NCBI GenBank assembly: GCA_049516595.1
Contig: JBEKSY010000032.1
Span: forward strand, 1-40,879
Length of the DNA stretch: 40,879 bases
Direction: 5' to 3'
Source: JBEKHT01 sp049516595
Lineage (GTDB): Bacteria > Chloroflexota > Anaerolineae > Anaerolineales > RBG-16-64-43
Part shown: in pieces, positions 7,632-16,561 of the stretch
How the letters are laid out: each line of letters opens with the position of its first letter
Numbering within the stretch: position 1 is the stretch's first letter
Position numbers and translations under genes: made by a program
The notes under the pieces: model-generated
What the model was told of the DNA's origin: nothing
Database searches by the model: none
What the model saw: the letters and a program-made list of their open reading frames with translations, nothing else

Positions 7632-8060
7632 ATGGCACCCATGTCAACCCTTTGCGGCGCCAGCTGGCGGCCGGAATTGATCTCCGCCGTGAGCCTGGTT
7701 GCCAGCCCCTCGGTTCTAATCCTGGGGCTCGGCCCGGCGGAATGCAGGAAAACCTACGCGGCCTATCTGGTGCTGGGCGCGACTACAAAACAACGGGACG
7801 CCTTTGTCTCGAGCGGTGGCTTGACCATCCTCCTGGGGTACCGTGTTCGGCGGGCTCACGGATTTCGGCCTGGCGCGGCTGCTTATCATGATGCTGACCC
7901 ACGCCTTCGATCGGCCGCTCGAGGGGCCGGTGATGCCCTGGGGATACCTTGGGCTGCAGGTCGTGACCTTTCTGATCGAGACGGCGATCGCAGCGATCAG
8001 AATGATTGTCGCGACCTGGCGCTGCGGGGATTACCCCCTTGCGCTCGTTGTGCCCGGTAG
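7632..8060 (+). pseudogene. Frameshifted small membrane protein relic
   Basis: The frame of 7632 encodes W-R-P-E-L-I-S-A-V-S-L-V-A-S-P-S-V-L-I-L-G-L and T-Y-A-A-Y-L-V-L-G-A-T-T-K-Q-R-D-A-F-V, ending its sensible part at L-T-I-L-L-G near 7837. From there the +1 frame continues naturally: G-T-V-F-G-G-L-T-D-F-G-L-A-R-L-L-I-M-M-L-T-H, then P-W-G-Y-L-G-L-Q-V-V-T-F-L-I-E-T-A-I-A-A-I-R-M. Joined, the product is a protein of about 125 residues with four hydrophobic segments. The stop of one frame and the open stretch of the other meet within about 15 bases of 7835, so a single indel explains it. No family recognised. Downstream of 8050 the second frame stays open to 8298 but without a coding look. 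Confidence 0.5.
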
Positions 8061-8282
8061 ACCGACGCCAGCCGGGACTCGGATCCAAATTCGGGCCAAA
8101 GGGTTGCCTCCCAACCAGAGAGGACAAGCTGTTCAGAAAACCCGGAAAGTAGGGGTTCCCTGTGCCAGGTTCCACATCCACTTTCGCTACATGACTGGCC
8201 GGAATGATCTTCGGTCGGAAGGCGCAAAGGAGCCGCAGGAGGGAACTGGATGGCGTTGTAGGAGCAGAGGAGGCCACATCCT

Positions 8283-9494
8283 ATGGGGACAGAACTGACC
8301 GGCAGACGGCGACGGCGTGCGGGGCGGATCGCGATCGGGACCATTTGCATCCTGGTCGTGACCGCTCTGGTGGTGGTAAGCCAGAAGCCCTCCCTCGCTG
8401 CCCACGGAGCCGACTTCTTGCGAGGCGTGATTGGGGACAAGGCGGTCGCCAGCCTGGAGACGGCGCTGTTCCAGTTCGAAGACGCGATTCAGCGATTGGA
8501 GTACAGCCTGGGCCTGGTAACGCCCACCGTCCCCTGGTCAGGGCCAATCGGGACTCAGGTTGCCATCGTCCCGACTCCTACCCGCACATTCCAGCAAACA
8601 CTGGTTCCCACTCCGCCCTCGGCCCGTCCGCTGCCTCCGGTCACTCCTACGCCCTCCATGTGGCAACCCGCTCCTCTTGAGCCCATGGGCACCCTGGCGG
8701 GGGAGGGAATCTGGTCTCCGTACATCCAGGACGCCTCCGGACGCACGGTGGGATTCCGGACCTACTTGCAGCCGGACAAGACTCGCCCGATCTTGGTCGA
8801 CGTGGTTGCCTTTGATCTGAGGCACACCCGCCTTCATTTTGTGCTCGGCACGGTTGAGCCATACTCCCCCAATGCCCCAAAACGTTCCGGCTTGATCCCG
8901 GCTTCCGACCGGGTTCCAGGAGTGCTACTGGCCATGTTCAATGGAGGCTTCAAGGCCATTCACGGTCATTTTGGTGCCATGGCGGACGGCATCACGGCAC
9001 TGCCCCCGAAACCTGGGCTGGGAACGTTGGCGATCTACAGCGATGGAACGGTGAGAATGGGCGCATGGGGGACGGAGAGCATTCCTACCACGGACATGGT
9101 GGCCTTCCGTCAGAATGGGCCTTTGATGGTCGATCAGGGGGTGATCAACCCGCAGGTCAACAGCTTCTCGCCGGCGGATTGGGGCTACACGATCAAGAGC
9201 GTGACGCCCACCCTGCGCTCCGGCGTGGGGCTGAGCGCGGATGGGAGCACTTTGTACTTCGCCTGCGGCCCATTCATCACCGTGGAAACCCTGGCCCGTG
9301 CGATGCAGACGGCGGGAGCGGTCGAAGCGATGCAGCTGGACATCAACTGGTACTGGGTTCTATTTGTGGCGGTAAGGACAAAGGGAGAGAGCCTGACCGT
9401 GGAAGCGCTGGATCCTAAGAACATGAACGATGACCTCAATCGCTATCTTTGGGCCTACACCCGTGATTATTTCTATGTGACGGGCTCCCGCTGA
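8283..9494 (+). CDS. Phosphodiester glycosidase-family (NAGPA/DUF2233) membrane-anchored protein
   Basis: 403 residues. An N-terminal basic stretch (R-R-R-R-R-A) is followed by one transmembrane segment (about 16-36), then a variable Pro/Thr-rich extracellular linker (about 85-135) and a C-terminal domain of about 250 residues with the NAGPA pattern: L-L-A-M-F-N-G-G-F-K, G-A-M-A-D-G, L-A-I-Y-S-D-G-T-V, Q-N-G-P-L-M-V-D-Q-G, S-G-V-G-L-S-A-D-G-S-T-L-Y-F-A, and A-M-Q-L-D-I-N-W. These bacterial relatives of the mannose-6-phosphate uncovering enzyme are predicted secreted phosphodiester alpha-GlcNAcases that act on sugars linked to surface polymers; the true substrate is unknown. GAGGAGG lies about 12 bases before the ATG. 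Single gene; the convergent neighbour lies 268 bases away. Confidence 0.85.
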   Translation: MGTELTGRRRRRAGRIAIGTICILVVTALVVVSQKPSLAAHGADFLRGVIGDKAVASLETALFQFEDAIQRLEYSLGLVTPTVPWSGPIGTQVAIVPTPTRTFQQTLVPTPPSARPLPPVTPTPSMWQPAPLEPMGTLAGEGIWSPYIQDASGRTVGFRTYLQPDKTRPILVDVVAFDLRHTRLHFVLGTVEPYSPNAPKRSGLIPASDRVPGVLLAMFNGGFKAIHGHFGAMADGITALPPKPGLGTLAIYSDGTVRMGAWGTESIPTTDMVAFRQNGPLMVDQGVINPQVNSFSPADWGYTIKSVTPTLRSGVGLSADGSTLYFACGPFITVETLARAMQTAGAVEAMQLDINWYWVLFVAVRTKGESLTVEALDPKNMNDDLNRYLWAYTRDYFYVTGSR

Positions 9495-9762
9495 CTAAAG
9501 CACGAGACGATGGCCAATCCACTTCTCCAGAACCAGGAAAGGAAAGTTGGTCCGGCCGGCGCCATCCTCTGACGGTTGGAGGGGACGCGCCGCCCCCACG
9601 GAACTGATCTCGACCCGGGGGAGTTCCCATTCGCGGGATGCGGAAGAAGACTTGGCAGGGTTTCGTGCGGCCTAGCGCGGATACCTGCGGGCAGAACAGC
9701 AACCAACCCCCAGAAATCTTGTGCCTTGAGTCGTGACTCGGTTGAGTTTGAGATGCCCGGGA

Positions 9763-10398
9763 TCATCCGACCTCCCCCTGCTTCGCCAGGAACTTGCTTG
9801 CCAGCTTGTAGGTTTGGAGGACGCTTCTGTCCGAGGTATCCCAGCTCTCGAGCTCGGCCCTCACGAGCTCCCTGTGCTTCTTGCTGATGTCGCGCAGCGC
9901 ATTCCCAACCGACCGGCGCACATACTCGCTCTCGTCGTCCCGGAGCCGGCTCAGCATCCGGATCGCCTGGTCCGGATGGTCACGAAAATAGGGCCGGCCG
10001 GTCCAGATCCTCAGCCCTTCGGTCACGGCCCGGCGGACGTTGGGCGACCTGTCAGCCAACCATTCCTTGATCGCGGGCAGGGCCCCTTCGTACCCGACGT
10101 CGGCACAATACCTGTCAAATGCCTTGGCCAGGATCTCTTGAACCCGCCAATCGGGATCCGGGCTCACACGGGATCTCAGGAACTTGAGGCTCTCCTGCGA
10201 ACGGGCCGCCAATCGGCCTAGAATGAAGGTAGCCAGCGACCGCGCCTGGTAGACTTCTGACCCAAAGAGTTGCTTGGCGAGGAGGAAGCTCTCCCTGGCG
10301 GCGTGGCGCGCTATCACCTCGTCTGCTGTCTGTTGAATGTCCAGGAACCCGTTCTGGGTCTTTCTCACCCTCTGGATGAGTTTGCCGATCTCGTCCAT
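9763..10398 (-). CDS. HEAT-repeat / AlkD-like DNA alkylation repair-family protein
   Basis: 211 residues, almost entirely helical repeats. Repeated helix pairs are visible: A-R-S-L-A-T-F-I-L-G-R-L-A, D-P-D-W-R-V-Q-E-I-L-A-K-A-F-D-R-Y, D-R-S-P-N-V-R-R-A-V-T-E-G-L-R-I-W, and D-E-S-E-Y-V-R-R-S-V-G-N-A-L-R-D-I-S-K. The W-R-V-Q-E and P-N-V-R-R-A-V-E-G-L-R-x-W motifs are typical of short 'DNA alkylation repair' (AlkD-like) proteins, which bind DNA through HEAT repeats and, in AlkD, excise alkylated bases. Whether this short member retains glycosylase activity is not known. A purine-rich ribosome-binding site (AGGGAG) precedes the ATG. It follows the DUF5946 gene by 33 bases, so the two are probably co-transcribed. 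Confidence 0.82.
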   Translation of the reverse strand: MDEIGKLIQRVRKTQNGFLDIQQTADEVIARHAARESFLLAKQLFGSEVYQARSLATFILGRLAARSQESLKFLRSRVSPDPDWRVQEILAKAFDRYCADVGYEGALPAIKEWLADRSPNVRRAVTEGLRIWTGRPYFRDHPDQAIRMLSRLRDDESEYVRRSVGNALRDISKKHRELVRAELESWDTSDRSVLQTYKLASKFLAKQGEVG

Positions 10399-10431
10399 GG
10401 TCTCTGCTCCCTCGGTCCAGGCCTCGATCCG

Positions 10432-10992
10432 CTAATCGGGAATGGCTCGGGCGCAATGAGAGGACCAAGAGTTGCGCCTAGCTGGCGGAGCCTTTGCCTC
10501 TCGGAGAGCTGCCTGGATCCAGGCTCGCGCAAGGTCCTGCTGGGGAGTATATGCCTGCCACACGCTCTGCGCCCACCTCTGGACCCGCCGCCCAAACTCC
10601 TGGGGGTTCTGAGCCAGCGCGAGATCTGCCACCGTTATCTCTCCCAGTGGGCTCAAGGCGGACGGCCTCTCGATCTCGACCCTGCCGTTCAGCCATCTCT
10701 GGATAGCGGCATAGATCCGTGGGCTGCCGCCGTATTCCAGGCCACAGCACAACCGGGCTAGATGAGCAGCATAGGACTTAGCCGAACGGCAGTAGCGGCC
10801 TGGGTGCTGCATGCAGTAGGTGTCAAAAGCCAGGTCGTGCCACCGGGCCCATCGTGATTCACTGTAGGCCCGCGCGGCAAACTTGTCGAACCGAGCCTGA
10901 CATCCGGCGCGCCCGGCCGTGCCCCCCGCCCCGCAGTCTGGACACCGCCCTGGGTTCCCTTCCTGTCGTGCGACTTCTTTCTCCTCTGGCAT
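10432..10992 (-). CDS. DUF5946-family protein
   Basis: 186 residues from ATG 10992, chosen over the longer frame because GGGGAGAAGGG precedes it. The N-terminus carries C-P-D-C-G-A-G-G, then the family's signature stretch around W-H-D-L-A-F-D-T-Y-C-M-Q-H-P and R-S-A-K-S-Y-A-A-H-L-A-R-L-C. The conserved Cys pair plus the C-x-x-H-P motif suggests metal binding, but no biochemical role is known for the family. It is upstream of and probably co-transcribed with the HEAT-repeat gene. Many homologues occur in soil and sediment Chloroflexota and Actinomycetota. Confidence 0.75.
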   Translation of the reverse strand: MPEEKEVARQEGNPGRCPDCGAGGTAGRAGCQARFDKFAARAYSESRWARWHDLAFDTYCMQHPGRYCRSAKSYAAHLARLCCGLEYGGSPRIYAAIQRWLNGRVEIERPSALSPLGEITVADLALAQNPQEFGRRVQRWAQSVWQAYTPQQDLARAWIQAALREAKAPPARRNSWSSHCARAIPD

Positions 10993-11234
10993 TTCCCTTC
11001 TCCCCTGAGTTCGGGAGCCCATCCCGATCCTTCCTCGTCGCCGCGCTGAGCGGCGCCTCACACAGCCCGCGTGCGGGTCTCACACAACTTCTCGACCCTG
11101 CCTCCCGGGCTTCCTGCGGTTGGAAAGGTACTGAGCAAAGCAGCGGGTCAGGCGTGATGGGGAGCCGAGATCCGGGCAACCCGGGCGTCGTTTGCCCAGG
11201 ATAGGTCCCCCGGGGCGGAAGCTCGACCGGCGGA

Positions 11235-11924
11235 CTAGGTAATGCGGTCCTCGATCTCCCAGGCGTGATCAAGCACGTGCCAGGCGACGCGGCGAACGAA
11301 GTAGCGGGGTTTCCAGCGGAGGCCGCCTCGGGGCCCTCGGGCGGGCGACTTAGCGTGACTCGCCCAGACCAGCGCCTTCAAGACGGCTTGCCTGGTTCGA
11401 AGGGTTCGCTCGGCCGGATTGTCTCTCTCGCTCTCCTCCAACTTCCACCCGAGGCGGCCAAGATAGGCCTGCTCGGCGCCGACAACATGCTGCACGATCC
11501 CCTCCAGGTTCCTCCCGCCTCCGCGGGGCCCCAGGCGAAGTTCCTTCCTTTGCGCGGACCTGGCCATCGTGTCAAACGTCCTCCAGCAGGCCTTGAGCAG
11601 CGTCAGGAAGCGCCGCAACTCGTAATCATCGATCGGCCGTGCGTCCCCGGACGGGGAGACATCGGGCGAGCCGAAATCGGTGGTCGCGGTTCCCTTCAGC
11701 CGCTGGATCACGGAGAATGCGGTGGAATCGGTCGGAGCCCGGAAGCCGAGCCGTGTTCCGCGCAGCGCGCGGGCATAGCGCGAGCCGTACTCGAAAAGGG
11801 CGCGCAGCGCAGAACCCTCATCGCGTGCAGCCCGGATCCAGCCCGGCCAGTCGACGGCTCCGGCAAACGTCCTTTGTTTCCCTTTTTCCAGGTACACGTT
11901 CACCTTACCTAAAGATCTCGGCAT
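11235..11924 (-). CDS. DinB-like (DfsB/YfiT-type) helical bundle protein
   Basis: 229 residues starting at ATG 11924 (a TTG directly before it is less likely). The C-terminal 130 residues look like a DinB_2-type four-helix bundle: I-V-Q-H-V-V-G-A-E-Q-A-Y-L in the middle and R-R-V-A-W-H-V-L-D-H-A-W-E-I-E-D-R at the end, whose histidines (H-V-V and W-H-V-L-D-H) would form the usual metal site. The N-terminal 80 residues have a V-x-V-Y-L-E-K-G-K-Q-R-T-F-A-G-A-V-D-W-P-G-W pattern resembling a HicB/UPF0150-like beta domain, giving a two-domain architecture that occurs in Chloroflexota and Actinomycetota. Members of the DinB superfamily are thiol-dependent transferases or stress proteins; this one's function is unknown. 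Confidence 0.75.
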   Translation of the reverse strand: MPRSLGKVNVYLEKGKQRTFAGAVDWPGWIRAARDEGSALRALFEYGSRYARALRGTRLGFRAPTDSTAFSVIQRLKGTATTDFGSPDVSPSGDARPIDDYELRRFLTLLKACWRTFDTMARSAQRKELRLGPRGGGRNLEGIVQHVVGAEQAYLGRLGWKLEESERDNPAERTLRTRQAVLKALVWASHAKSPARGPRGGLRWKPRYFVRRVAWHVLDHAWEIEDRIT

Positions 11925-12039
11925 CAATTAGTCTCCAGACTCCGCACGAGGGCCACTAACGAATGTTCGCCGATGACGGGACGGTCGACGCGGCGCCAGT
12001 CGGGCAGCTCCCGTGGGGAACCGCGGGGGTCCGGCCTTC

Positions 12040-12399
12040 TCATTCTGTCAACTTGTACGCTTCTCTGAGCCAGGCTATCAGCTTGCGATCGATGTCCTTG
12101 GGGGAATCCAGCTTGACCTCGCAGTGGTAGCGATTCGCGGAGACTCTCTCCGTTCTCTTGACATGGGGGCCGGTCAGCATATGGTCGCTCCGGATGGTCA
12201 GGATCAGGTGATCCTTGTGGGTGGCCACACCGGCCAGCGCGCTCCCATGGACCAGGTGGATCGACGTCTTTTTTGGTTCTTCCGTGACCGGACCGATCCG
12301 GCTGAGGACTTTCATCAATCGGCTATACGTTTCCTCAACGATCGGCGCCTTGCCTTCAAAATGGTTTCTCACCGTGAAGGTCTGTTCGCCCTTATCCAT
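12040..12399 (-). CDS. DUF5655-family protein
   Basis: 119 residues. ATG 12399 is preferred to the GTG at 12405 because GAGGAG lies eight bases before it. The sequence T-F-T-V-R-N-H-F-E-G-K, Y-S-R-L-M-K-V-L-S-R-I-G-P-V-T-E-E-P-K-K-T-S-I-H-L and H-C-E-V-K-L-D-S-P-K-D-I-D-R-K-L-I-A-W-L-R-E-A-Y is the DUF5655 pattern, a small domain found alone or next to DUF4287/ribosomal-protein-like YdhG domains. No activity is established. It belongs to the run of minus-strand genes but has a gap of over 100 bases to the next gene, so co-transcription is uncertain. Confidence 0.75.
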   Translation of the reverse strand: MDKGEQTFTVRNHFEGKAPIVEETYSRLMKVLSRIGPVTEEPKKTSIHLVHGSALAGVATHKDHLILTIRSDHMLTGPHVKRTERVSANRYHCEVKLDSPKDIDRKLIAWLREAYKLTE

Positions 12400-12836
12400 G
12401 CCCACATCTCCTCTCGTCGCGCTCCTTGCGACCGCCTCAAGCCTTCATGCCAAGCGCCCACTGGACCGCGCCGCCACCGTTTTGCCACGCCCTATTGTAA
12501 TGGGAGGCGGGGGGTTATCCAGGGTGACATTCCGAAACGCCCCTGAGGCGGAACCAGGCCTGCGTGCCTCACCGGTTCGGAGGGCGTCCTCGGCAACACT
12601 TCCATCCTCGCCCGCGTCCTCGGCCAGGCAGACCTCGCTCGAGATAGGAGCGGGACCAGACACCAGCGGCTTTAGAGTCGCCGGAAAGACGAGCTCTCCT
12701 TCACAGGCGAAGGGACAGGCGTAACCCGCCGCCCAGATGCGTCACTCGAGAGTATCTGGGCCTCCCGGGTTGTCGAGGCGAAGGGCGCAACGGGCCGAGT
12801 TGTCTCCCCCTGCTCTCGGGGAGGAAGACTCCCGGC
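12400..12836. other. Intergenic region, no convincing gene
   Basis: A minus-strand frame at 12445-12663 (72 residues) is open but is low-complexity and has no recognisable family pattern or good ribosome-binding site. I see no RNA or repeat here. Confidence 0.4.
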
Positions 12837-14081
12837 CTACTCGGCCTCTCCCTTCGCAAACGCGTATTTGTCCAGGTAGCTCCGGTAGGCCCGCTGGGCG
12901 TGCCCGAGCGGATCCGCGTAGTACTCCTCGGGCGTAGCGTTCAGCGTGACCTGGCGCTCGGCGGACTGAACCATCGGGTTGGTGGCCGCGAACCGCTTGA
13001 TCACCTCCGCATGCGGCTTGAGCGAGCCGTCCGGACGGACCAGTCCAAAAAACCGCTCGTGCCACGACTCCTCGCACGGGGGGATTCCATAGAGCCGAGG
13101 ATCGTAGTCCGCGTAACACCACAGCAGCGCGCCCAGAGCCCCCACCTCCACCAACTTGGGCAGGACCTGCTCCACGTATGCCGCCAGCCCCTCCTCTGAG
13201 GCCATGAACTGCCTGCGGGGCCGGCCGTAGCTGGTCCACTCCAAGATCGAGGCGGGCTGTCCGGGCGGAGCGGTGCACCCGCCGAATTCCTCCATCAGCG
13301 TGGGCTTGCCACTCAGAGCAGAGGTCAGGGCGCACAAGAAGGGAACAAAGTCGGGGTCCATGGGTCCCATCGACCAATCGGCGTACATCGGGTAGCCGTG
13401 CATAACGGCCCGGTCGACTTCCGAGAACACCTCATTGACGTGCAGGCCGTTGTCCTCAACCAGGTTGGCCATGTGCAACCCGCAGGTCACCGGATGAACG
13501 GGATCGATCTCGTGGACCAGATCCGTCATGCGCCGGGCCCAGCCCCGGCCCTCCTCCGCGCTAGTCGGCCGGGCAAACAGGTCGGGCTCATTCCCCAGGT
13601 TCCACAGGCCGATCGCGGGATGATCACGGAACCTGGCCACCACGGTTCGCAACTGAAGCTCGGCCGCATGCAGGGCCAAGGGATCCGTGTAGGGATTCAG
13701 ATAGCCTCCCTCCACGGCCTTCCCCGCGCTGACCACCTGGCGCACCCAGGGGGAAACGGGCAGGTCGCCGCGCAGCATCCAACCCGGCGCCCACGACGGG
13801 CCGCTCATGTGGCCGGTGAAGAAGGTGACGTCGAGCTCTAGCCCCCGCTCGGCAGCTGCGTCGCAGACCTGCCCCAGGTCCTCCAGGGCCTGCGGGTTGA
13901 CGGTGTCGGCAGTCGGCTGCCAGTCCTCCCACAAAAGGAAGATCCGCACCAGCTTAAGGCCGAGCTCCTGGATCCCGTCGAGATCTTCCCGGACTTCGAC
14001 CGGATCAAAATTCGACCACCAGTACATGGCCTTGCGGCGGGGCCAGTAGTTCACCCCGAGTACGAACGGTTGCGTCGGCAT
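12837..14081 (-). CDS. Glycoside hydrolase, clan GH-A (GH5/GH2-like beta-mannanase/mannosidase type)
   Basis: 414 residues, (beta/alpha)8 glycosidase. Opening F-V-L-G-V-N-Y-W-P, then D-L-D-G-I-Q-E-L-G-L-K-L-V-R-I-F-L-L-W at 33-51. The acid/base glutamate is E165 in W-N-L-G-N-E-P-D; the nucleophile is E265 in L-M-E-E-F-G-G; W321 in L-L-W-C-Y-A-D-Y and the aromatic W54/W101 positions fit a sugar cleft. Clan GH-A retaining enzymes with this layout include mannan endo-1,4-beta-mannosidases and beta-mannosidase-like enzymes; the exact substrate cannot be given. No signal peptide, so it probably acts inside the cell on imported oligosaccharides, which would fit a saprotroph. No coupled sugar transporter is adjacent. 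Confidence 0.85.
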   Translation of the reverse strand: MPTQPFVLGVNYWPRRKAMYWWSNFDPVEVREDLDGIQELGLKLVRIFLLWEDWQPTADTVNPQALEDLGQVCDAAAERGLELDVTFFTGHMSGPSWAPGWMLRGDLPVSPWVRQVVSAGKAVEGGYLNPYTDPLALHAAELQLRTVVARFRDHPAIGLWNLGNEPDLFARPTSAEEGRGWARRMTDLVHEIDPVHPVTCGLHMANLVEDNGLHVNEVFSEVDRAVMHGYPMYADWSMGPMDPDFVPFLCALTSALSGKPTLMEEFGGCTAPPGQPASILEWTSYGRPRRQFMASEEGLAAYVEQVLPKLVEVGALGALLWCYADYDPRLYGIPPCEESWHERFFGLVRPDGSLKPHAEVIKRFAATNPMVQSAERQVTLNATPEEYYADPLGHAQRAYRSYLDKYAFAKGEAE

Positions 14082-14366
14082 CCCTATCCTTTCAGGCCCG
14101 AGGGCAGATTCTCGGCCTACCCAACGTCACTTGCAGCCTCTTCGATCCGGCACCCAATGGTCATCTCACGAATCCTGAGCCGTCGCGACCCTTCCTCCAA
14201 TGGGCCGATTCTCCTGTGAAGCGATCTCTCCCGCCAAATGCTCCTGCAGGACCCGGGACGCGACGAGGCCTGCGGCACGCCAACCCCAGCCGCCGGGCGA
14301 GGCGCGCTCGGACTGCACCCGCGGTTCGCGCCCTTCCAACTTCCCGAAGGCGGCGCGGGCGCACCC

Positions 14367-15017
14367 TCAAAGGATGAACTGCTCCATCGCCGAAACGATC
14401 TGGCCGAGCGCCGCGAGGGATCCAGACAGGCTCCCGGGAACCTCGAGGCTGTGATCTGCCCCCTGAACCACCAGCACCCGGCCGCCGGTGACAGCCTGGA
14501 GATGGTCCTGGATCGCCAGTTGGTAGAACCGGTCCGTCGTCCCCACCACGAAGAGGGAGGGCGGGCGAAACTGCTCAATGCGCTCGCACAACCAGCCCAC
14601 CGTGAGGAGTGGGGTGAGCCACACACACGCTGACTTCTGGAACTCCGCCTGGGCCAGCAGATGACCCATGGCCAGGGTCCCCAGGGACTTGCCGACCAGC
14701 GTGATTCTCTGATAAGCGCGCTCCTCAAGAGCACGGCGGCCAGCCGCCTCGACGTCGGCCCGAAGCCAGGCGTCCCGCTCCCCCTCCGAATGGGACATGA
14801 AATCCGTGCGCCAGTAGACATACTCCACCCGCAGGACGTCCGCGCCTCTCGCGAGGAGAACCCGCTCGGCGTAGTGCAGCTCGGGCCGGTCCACCGTGTG
14901 GCGGTGACCCGGAAGGAGAATCCCCAGATGAGCAGTCTCCATCGGCTGTCGGATGAAGGTGTTGGGCACGGGTAGATTCCCATATCCAATCACCTGGAAT
15001 GAGGTCACGTCCGTCAT
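14367..15017 (-). CDS. Alpha/beta hydrolase
   Basis: 216 residues from ATG 15017; the longer frame's extra 12 residues are basic and unlikely. Visible fold: L-G-I-L-L-P-G-H-R-H at 31-40 (oxyanion strand), L-V-G-K-S-L-G-T at 108-114 with nucleophile Ser111 in G-x-S-x-G, V-V-G-T-T-D-R-F at 157-164 (acid Asp162), and G-A-D-H-S-L-E at 187-192 (His189). This short, lid-poor arrangement resembles dienelactone hydrolase/'alpha/beta hydrolase family 5'-type proteins. Substrate unknown. The region between it and the glycosidase gene (14082-14366) has no recognisable gene. Confidence 0.8.
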   Translation of the reverse strand: MTDVTSFQVIGYGNLPVPNTFIRQPMETAHLGILLPGHRHTVDRPELHYAERVLLARGADVLRVEYVYWRTDFMSHSEGERDAWLRADVEAAGRRALEERAYQRITLVGKSLGTLAMGHLLAQAEFQKSACVWLTPLLTVGWLCERIEQFRPPSLFVVGTTDRFYQLAIQDHLQAVTGGRVLVVQGADHSLEVPGSLSGSLAALGQIVSAMEQFIL

Positions 15018-15669
15018 TGCGCGGGTTTCCCTTTTCCCCAGGCTACTGCCCACATTTCAAGCTGTCCGGCACGGGAACGAACGGACCGCGCCTGCGCGGT
15101 CCCAGGAGGGGCGCAGGTTTCTGCCCGGAGGTGGCTCGCCCACCCGCCTAGCTGGCCCCCGATCCGCTCTGGCCAGCATTTACCGCGGGACCCCGCTTCA
15201 TCCGTGGCCACCGCGGGGCCGGATCCCTTGAGCACTAGACTAGGATGATAGACCTGATAGGCCAGGCGCGCTTACCCAGGTGAGCCTCCGCAGCAGCTCA
15301 GACCCGGCGGATGCCAGCCAGAGAGGAAAGCAGCCGGAGGGCGACCGGCCGTCCCGAAAGCTGGAGCGCGCTGCCGATCCCTGCGCGGGAGAGGGGCACC
15401 GGATGGGCTGGTCAGCTCCCCGGCTATTCCGTAAGAGGTTGGCCTGGGCGGGTCAAAAGCGGGAGGCGAACGGGCTTTGGGAGATCCCCGCGGCGCCCTG
15501 CGTGGAGGCGAACCGGGTTCCGTAAAGAAACTCGCCCCATCTTGGGGGGCGAGTTCACTGAAACGTGTCTCTGACAGCGGTATTCCCTCGGCGGGCTGAT
15601 CTTCCAGCCTTCGGAGGAGGTGCCTGAGCTCCGCCTTTCTCCTTCAAGCGGGGCGGGCTGCCACTTGCT
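15018..15669. other. Intergenic region with one terminator, no gene seen
   Basis: Small frames on both strands (for example 15280-15525 +) lack coding pattern. The only structure is the terminator-like hairpin at 15529-15555. Confidence 0.4.
15520..15555 (-). terminator. Intrinsic terminator of the CHAP gene
   Basis: Perfect 10-bp stem: AACTCGCCCC (15529-15538) with GGGGCGAGTT (15546-15555), seven-base loop. Read on the minus strand the stem is followed by a T-rich TTTCTTTA, so it terminates transcription coming from the CHAP gene, which ends about 115 bases upstream at 15670. Confidence 0.7.
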
Positions 15670-16161
15670 CTACCGCGCGTAGTAGGCGATGTAGTTCGGC
15701 CCCCAGCTCTTCGGGTATAGGATCGTCATGTTCGAGATGTTCTTGCAGCCGTCCTCGGTGGACTGGGCGTAGCCTTGATTGGCTCCCCGAAAGGTCGTCA
15801 GCCAGTAGGTCTTTCCATAGGCCCAGGTTTGCACCTTCACGATGACCGCCGCGTGGCCGGTGCTCCAGATGCCATGGCCAAATCTCGGTTGAAAGACAAC
15901 CACCTCGCCCACCCTTGGGGTTCCCACCTGGCTGAACCCATTGGCGATCAGCATCGGACCCATGTTCTTGGCGCCGCCCGCAGGCAGCCGGCCCGTCAGG
16001 TGATACCGGTTGATGACGTAGTCGACGCATTGGCAATTTTTCGCGGCCACCGCCGCATGGGAGTCCGCTTGTGGAATGAAAGCCGTGGTGAACAGGAGCG
16101 TGCCGCCCAGGAAAAGGCGCCAGAAGGACTTGAAAACGGGTTTCGCGATCCCAGCCAACAT
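15670..16161 (-). CDS. Secreted CHAP-domain protein (amidase/peptidoglycan hydrolase)
   Basis: 163 residues with an N-terminal signal peptide (basic K-P-V-F-K, hydrophobic core about 13-28, likely cut near A-D-S-H-A-A). The mature part is a CHAP (NlpC/P60-clan) domain: catalytic Cys45 in N-C-Q-C-V-D-Y-V-I-N-R, P-R-V-G-E-V-V-V-F-Q-P at 82-92, and catalytic His103 in S-T-G-H-A-A-V-I-V. Such enzymes cleave peptidoglycan cross-bridges or stem peptides. It is a bare catalytic domain with no cell-wall-binding module. GAGGTG precedes the ATG. It has its own terminator and appears monocistronic. Confidence 0.88.
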   Translation of the reverse strand: MLAGIAKPVFKSFWRLFLGGTLLFTTAFIPQADSHAAVAAKNCQCVDYVINRYHLTGRLPAGGAKNMGPMLIANGFSQVGTPRVGEVVVFQPRFGHGIWSTGHAAVIVKVQTWAYGKTYWLTTFRGANQGYAQSTEDGCKNISNMTILYPKSWGPNYIAYYAR

Positions 16162-16561
16162 AAGTCACCTCGCGTCAGGAGAACGTCTCAGGAGATGGGA
16201 AGCCTGGCAACAAAACGCTACCCGGGCACATCGCCTTGGGATCCCCAAGGCCTCACGCCCCGGATGCTCCATGGGCGGCCGCCCACAGGAATGGTGCCGG
16301 GGCTCCCCGGGAGACGGTCTTGCTTCATCTCCATCGTACCCGCAACCACGCCCGCAGCGCTTCGATTCTTTTTTTGCAACGAAACTGCGCCGCTGCTGGG
16401 GCCCGCCGCCAGACCGGGGCCTTTGCCACCCTTGTATCCATCGTTCATGGCGTCCCCGACCCTCCCGGATCCTTGGGCCAGCCCTGGCGCAGGAGCTATT
16501 AGATGGAAGAACGTCCGGAGCACCCGCCGCGACCCATGCAGTGCCCTTCATTTACAGGAAA
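16162..16561. other. Intergenic region, no gene seen
   Basis: Long antisense frames cross this stretch but show no family pattern. It separates two minus-strand genes and must hold the CHAP promoter. Confidence 0.4.

Noticed and set aside
12445..12663. Possible 72-residue minus-strand gene
   Set aside because: No ribosome-binding site, no family pattern, low-complexity sequence.
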